The position numbers were made by a program, and so were the translations under genes. Shown here in pieces: positions 59,103 through 64,000 of a stretch of 64,000 nucleotides of DNA. Under the pieces are notes generated by a model that was not told the origin of the DNA, did no database searches, and saw nothing but the letters and a program-made list of their open reading frames with translations. Positions within the stretch are counted from its first letter, which is position 1; every line of letters starts with the position of its first letter. Source of the DNA: Anisakis pegreffii (Eukaryota; Nematoda; Chromadorea; Rhabditida; Anisakidae); the NCBI GenBank assembly GCA_035041965.1, contig JAPYMA010001154.1, positions 1 through 64,000 of the forward strand, in the 5' to 3' direction.

Positions 59103-60487
59103 CTAGGGTTTGCAAAATCCCGACGATTTTTCAATCCCGGGATCGATTCTTGATCCCAGGATAATCCCGGGATCAAAAATCATTGAAATAATTTGAACCT
59201 CAAGCATAATCGTCCCATGCTTGATCCACCTGAGTCGCAAATAAATGTAAAATTTGAAATAAAATTTTTGAGTTGAAATAACATTCTTGATAAACATTTC
59301 GATTACATTCGCATCATTCACAGAAACTATCAAACAGTTATGAATCACAATACATTATTTATTGAAATCTCGATGCGGGACATGTTTAAACACCTTTTTT
59401 TCGAACCAATATGTTCATTATTAATCAGAAAGGAGCTAATTTAACAAATTATTGAACACATCCAAGGAACTAAGTATTCAAATTCAAGTTGATATTGCAT
59501 ATAATGATGCCACTGATCATGCCGCAAGGGCGTACTGCATATTCTATGCTAAGGCATCTTGTTATCTCGGGTCTAAGCTAATAAGAGTACACTTGCATGT
59601 GAATATGAAATTCTTGATTCTCAAACACTTATTTGCAATACTTCAAGTCCATTTTCTCTCAGTATTAATGTCAGCTAAATTCTGCCGTTTCGGACATTTC
59701 GAGTTTTTACGGAAGAATGTACCGCATGAATTATATCATTTGAATTTTGAAATAATTAGAAGTTTATCTAAAAAGGTAAAACTTTATCTAAAAAGGTAAA
59801 AAAATGTCCGCAATGGATTTTCACCGAACCATCGAGCACTTACATATTTGATAATTGCGATCAAAAACAATGCAAATGTATTTGATATTCAAGCTTAAGA
59901 TCCTTTTGAGTGGAACAACTTTGCTCACTTCGGCAATGAATTCTCACTATGAGTGAACTCAGTGAAAATTTATGTACATTTCCATCGAATGAAAACGTTT
60001 CCCAATTGCCAAGTAAAAAGGCTTGCAGTCTTTGGAACATGCAGTTGAATTAACAGATAGAATATTGAAGCCGAACAAATCTTGTGGGAGGGAAGAACTC
60101 AAAATTTCATTGAACTTTGTTGATCTTGGTTTTCATTAGAAAATGTGATTACCTCTCTTAGTCTGCTTAGAAATGCACCCAGATGAGCGTGATATTAACC
60201 AATGGAGAGCAGAACAATCACTTGAATATTCGTTTATCATGTCATTCGTCCAAATTGCATCTATTCTCATAGCTGTTCACCAATGATAGAGGGCAAACAG
60301 CAAAAATGACTGCATATGAATGAGATGGGAATGATTAAGATTTACTTCAAGATGAACATACTATCAAAATTCACGCAAATTGATCTGTTTTATCAAATCG
60401 CAAAGTCCCGGGATTTTTCAAAACTGAATCCCCGGATCGGGATCAGAACTGTAATCCCGTGATCCCGGGATCCCGTGCAAACCCTAG
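59103..60487. mobile_element. hAT-like non-autonomous DNA element with TIRs
   Basis: Ends are inverted repeats CTAGGGTTTGCA (59103) and TGCAAACCCTAG (60476), extended outward by ATGAGTA and TACTCAT. Sub-terminal regions at both ends carry several ATCCCGGGATC palindromes. TAGGG-type ends with GGGATCCC motifs are typical of hAT-family non-autonomous elements. No 8-bp target duplication is clear. The 1.4 kb inside has only short open frames with no transposase motif. Confidence 0.7.
59762..59799 (+). repeat. Short tandem duplication
   Basis: Two adjacent copies of TTTATCTAAAAAGGTAAA within the hAT-like element. Confidence 0.7.
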
Positions 60488-61623
60488 TACTCATTAATGC
60501 GTCCAAATGAACCATGAGATTAGGAATTGACTTGAATTACGTATCGTAAATATATTACGAATTAAAAGAAAGTTCGAACGTTGAAATAGTATTAGGTTCA
60601 TTCTGAGAAGAACGACATCGCTCTGATAGGGTGGTTTGATAGGATGGTTGTGCATTTTCTGGTGGGATTTTTGGTTATTGTAATGGCAATTATTGTGTGA
60701 TCAACTCAACTTACATCAATCAACAAAATAACAACAATCCCATCTCACCATAACATCAGCTAAAATGTTAACGGATCTACAACGCAAATCATCGAAGTAA
60801 CAACGTCAACGCCTTGCTAATCTCAAGCAACAAGTGCCAGAACCCGCCTTGGAGCTGAAACGCCGTTGCCACTGACCCACACCCTATATCACCTTACCAC
60901 ACCTCACCCGGGATTACCCACCCTTGTGACGACAATGTAACCCATCAGCTGAGTTACTTAACTGGAGGCAATGTGACGTGAGCCATTAACTCACGTACGT
61001 AGAGTAAGACTCACTAGTGTACGTTGAGAAGTAATAAGCGCCCGCATTTTCACTGTGCCGTACAGCTACGAAGTGAACACTGTGAATACGAAGCGATTAT
61101 TTGCACGACGAACTATTGGTTCGTTCAGTTCACGTTCTATTTTTGTTTCATTATCGCTTAATTTTATTTTGTTGTGTAATCGATTAATGCATAGTTGGCA
61201 TGAATGACAATTAATTTGCGTTAAATTTTAACGAATTTAGCATATTCACAAAGCATAACTGAGCTCTCTCCTCAAGAGTTGCTTTATCAGCAGTACATTC
61301 GCTTTTTATTGTCATTTTCGTGTACTTTTTAAAATGAAACATAAATTATGCGATTAAGTATCGCCGATTTGACATTAATTAGATTTACTTTTCAAAAGCG
61401 TTCCTCATTCGATGCAGCGATGATGGTGCTGAGTTAGGTTCTTCAGGTTTTCAATGAAATATTTCTCAAAATGTTGCGTTTCGAGGTAGAAAATTGGTTT
61501 TGTGAATTGGTTGAAGTATTTTCATTTCTGTTCGTTATTGATGTGTTCTTCAGTCTACCGAATGCGTTTGTTTCATTGTTTTATGCTATGATAAATCTTC
61601 TCCAGCCGTTATGTATGTTTCAG
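60488..61623. other. Unassigned sequence upstream of the right-end modules
   Basis: Contains a moderately GC-rich patch near 60.85-61.10 kb (CACCTCACCCGGGATTACCC). No gene, RNA or clear promoter element could be named. Confidence 0.4.
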
Positions 61624-61700
61624 TTATTCCCTGGACGGTGGTCGGACAAACGAGAACGATGGAGGCGAACGACAACCAGCAGTTCCCATCTACAAGAGAG
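61624..61700 (+). CDS. Possible plus-strand exon, unassigned
   Basis: Acceptor ATGTTTCAG and donor GAGAG|GTTAGT flank 77 bases. One frame gives YSLDGGRTNENDGGERQPAV; another gives a basic RWRR-rich peptide. The downstream intron-like sequence shares a palindrome with the module at 62.8 kb. Function and frame are unknown. Confidence 0.3.
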
Positions 61701-62069
61701 GTTAGTTAATTTGTTACTTTGCCTTTTTCTTGTTGTATTCCTTTTTTCTTGGAGCTAAGTTCCATCAAATAGGTGAAAAGGGGGAAGCATTATGGATCCT
61801 TTAGTTCTGTTTTAAATAGCTACACTGGCATATCAAAAGAAAAAATCTCCGTATAAAAATGAGTTCCGCAAACGTAGGGTATGAACTGCCTTATGAAGTT
61901 AGCGGTAGGTCTGGAAAGTTCGCCTGGACCACTCATTCTGTAGAGTCGGGTTGCTATATAGGTTACTCGAAGATCTTCGCCCTCGTAATGTTATTTAGTG
62001 ACAATTAGACTGATGTTGAAATGATAAATTGCATGTAGCCAATAGTCATCTTTAAAATGCACGTTTCGT

Positions 62070-62410
62070 TCGCGTGGGTGTTCCCAACCTGTCGAGCTGC
62101 CAACAAGAGGGGCTAGGTTTAGGTAAATGCGACAGGCGTTCCCCGCCTACCGGCAGTCTCGGCGAATCGGGGAGAAACAACTCAAAATATGCTAGCGATA
62201 TTTACCCGAGTATCGCTAGCATTCATTCTTCGGAACATATGACGGGCGTTCCCGGCCCGGGAAAGGCGCCGATTTGACCGGGGATAAGGATTGCGCGTAA
62301 CTTGGCCTGAGTAGTGTCTTCGTGCATTTGCTCAGGTAACGGGGGTTCCCGGACCCACCGTGCGCACTTTCCCTTAACAGGGGGGAATTGTAATCGGGTT
62401 GACCATTGGC
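62070..62410. other. GC-rich island with a 12-bp perfect hairpin
   Basis: This stretch is much richer in G and C than its surroundings (GGCGTTCCCCGCCTACCGGC, GCGTTCCCGGCCCGGGAAAG, GGGGGTTCCCGGACCCACC). At 62189-62222, ATGCTAGCGATA and TATCGCTAGCAT form a perfect hairpin with a 10-base loop. A second GC-rich block lies at 62986-63080. Neither resembles an rRNA or tRNA that I can name. A structured non-coding RNA or part of a repeat is possible. Confidence 0.4.
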
Positions 62411-62680
62411 TGCAAACATGAAGTCATTTCACTCAGTTTTAATGTTACTAAATGCATTATAAGGGGAATTCTCTCAGGTGTTTGTGGTAACTCGCCGAAG
62501 CTTATCTATTAGCTAGTGTCATGATGGCATTCATACAATTCTATGATAACATCCTTATTTCCCTTGCCAGTGCAGTTATTGTCTGTCATAAATGCTAATA
62601 AGTTAGCTGATGACTTTAAGAAATCCATCCGAACGGGAGGTATTGATATATTCGTATAGGTATATTCCAAGCATATAGAT

Positions 62681-62850
62681 ATATTTCAATTGCTAATATT
62701 AACAACTTTCATGAACTGTCTCGCATTCGAAAGGACGTTTCGATTCAACGTTGCAATTGGTTCGTCGAGGGAAGGTAATAAGTTGATAAATATTTTCTTA
62801 TGTATTCTTTACTCCTTTTTACGTGGAACTTAGTTCCATGAAGTAGGTGA
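62681..62850 (+). repeat. Tandem module A of right-end repeat
   Basis: It begins with CAATTGCTAATATTAACAAC, contains GTTGCAATTGGTTCGTCGAG then a donor-like GTAATAAGTTGATAAATA, and ends with the perfect palindrome TGGAACTTAGTTCCA at 62824-62838. The same elements recur in module B, and in part near 61.7 kb. Confidence 0.6.
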
Positions 62851-63182
62851 GAATGTTCACGGAATGATTCCTAAGTTTCTTAAATCCGTTGTTTGTCGGG
62901 TTGCAGATTTAGACACTGCATTTTCTAGCTCCCTGTAGGTGTGCGAATGCAGTGAGTCCGGGAGAATGGGCTGATAACCCAAGGAGAAATCCTATCCCGG
63001 TTCCGGGTGAACCCGGCATCCGTACCGTCAGACTACCATTCTTTATGGACAGCGGCGGGGGACCTCGGGTTCTAGATAAATGTGATGTCTATGTCTTTGA
63101 CCAGTCAAGCAACTATTCAAAAAGATAGGAATCTTTTTGTAACATTTTCTTTTATTTGAGTTGTTTGGTTATAAGCATGTGA

Positions 63183-63360
63183 ATATATTCCAATTACTAA
63201 TATTAAAAACTTTCATTAACTCAATGGCACTCGACTGTGTGGTTCGGTGGCATGAATGGTGGTTCAGCAGTAGAATACACGGTTCAACAAAATCGTTTAG
63301 CAGTCGCTGCAGTTGGTTCATCACGAAAAAGTAATAAGTTGATAAATATTTCCTTTCATA
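63183..63360 (+). repeat. Tandem module B of right-end repeat
   Basis: Shares CAATTACTAATATTAAAAAC and GCTGCAGTTGGTTCATCACG plus GTAATAAGTTGATAAATA with module A, about 0.5 kb downstream. The shared 3' part would encode V-G-S-S-R in both modules just before the donor-like GT, so these could be duplicated exons. The region between the shared blocks is about 45 bases longer than in A. Confidence 0.6.
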
Positions 63361-64000
63361 TTTATGAGTTCAGAATATTTTTATCCTTGATTTACCAGTT
63401 GTTTACTCCACAATTGTTTTTTTTGAGCAGGGAATGTTTCTTAGGCAACGTTTTTTTGCAGATACTAGGATCTGAGGTGGCTAGGTTTCGGCCCAATAAA
63501 ACCCAACGGCCCTCTTTAGGGCCACCAAGACGATAAACCAAACTTTGTTCATTTCTTTCTCAACGTATCGTCTCTTTTAAGAGACTCTATGAACGCTTAG
63601 CCACAGGATATCCCTGCTTCATAAAATTAGAATATTCAGCGGCTTTTAATTTCATGTGAAACTCGATGAGTTTTATTAAAATCTGCATGGCTTTCTTCTT
63701 TGCTATAATGCTTAAGTTTTCTTCCAAATGCATGCTGTGCAATGAATCTGCGCTTCCCGTATCCTTTGTTTATCCTTCATTAGTTTTTTTGTTTCGAACG
63801 CAGTATTAGGTTAGGTAACCGAAGTCAGTCGTTTAGGGTAATTGCATAGGTTTCGTTGGATTCATTCCGAATGAATCATACGCTATAATTGTTAGAAAGA
63901 TTGTTCTATGGTTATATCTGAAGATAACAAATTTAGAACTTCAGAGCAGTGTTCTACTTTATGTGTTGGATTCGTCAGTTTGCCGCAATGGAGCCGTATT
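63361..64000. other. Unassigned right end
   Basis: One short GC-rich stretch with an inverted pair GGCCCTCTTTAGGGCC at 63509-63524. The rest is AT-rich with nothing I can support. Confidence 0.4.

Noticed and set aside
59452..59799. 115-residue open frame inside the hAT-like element as a transposase remnant
   Set aside because: No transposase motif seen, and the frame includes the short tandem duplication at 59762; insufficient support.

Overview
The window looks like genomic DNA from a nematode. Introns start with GT and end in the short TTTCAG/TTTTAG acceptor typical of worms. Genes are split into many small exons, base composition is moderately AT-rich, and the dominant gene encodes an intracellular giant immunoglobulin (Ig) protein of the titin/kettin/obscurin type. 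I cannot name the species from sequence alone.

Almost the whole left 56 kb is one minus-strand gene, read from high to low coordinates. I reconstructed 41 exons by hand. Every splice junction keeps the reading phase, and the total coding length (about 35.1 kb, about 11,700 codons) leaves exactly the 2-base remainder required at window position 1. No stop is met, so the gene continues past the left edge. It carries about 20 Ig-like domains, many split by a phase-2 intron at the same place in the fold. Between them lie several repetitive non-Ig regions: (i) linker exons at 37.5-40.3 kb, five of them phase-0/phase-0 cassettes; (ii) a 5.4 kb exon (30.5-35.9 kb) with acidic and probable coiled-coil segments plus two Ig domains; (iii) a 3.4 kb exon (23.9-27.4 kb) made largely of a degenerate repeat of about 77 residues that I do not recognise; (iv) a single exon of at least 16.4 kb (1-16422). 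This last exon holds 21 exact-length 342-bp (114-aa) units and then at least 17.5 exact-length 402-bp (134-aa) units, nearly identical in DNA and all in frame.

The likely role, by family, is a sarcomeric or cytoskeletal scaffold and molecular spring: Ig domains as folded beads, and E/K/V-rich repeats as extensible or coiled segments. Two candidate first exons (ATG at 56250 and at 50769) both end in phase 1 and can join the same second exon, suggesting alternative promoters.

The right 8-13 kb (about 51-64 kb) is mostly non-coding. It holds a possible plus-strand exon (56989-57110), a tRNA-derived SINE with a second tail copy nearby, a hAT-like non-autonomous element (59103-60487), and at 61.6-63.5 kb a set of diverged tandem modules with donor-like sites, palindromes and GC-rich islands that I cannot assign. 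A fold-back MITE sits in an intron at 19183-19311.
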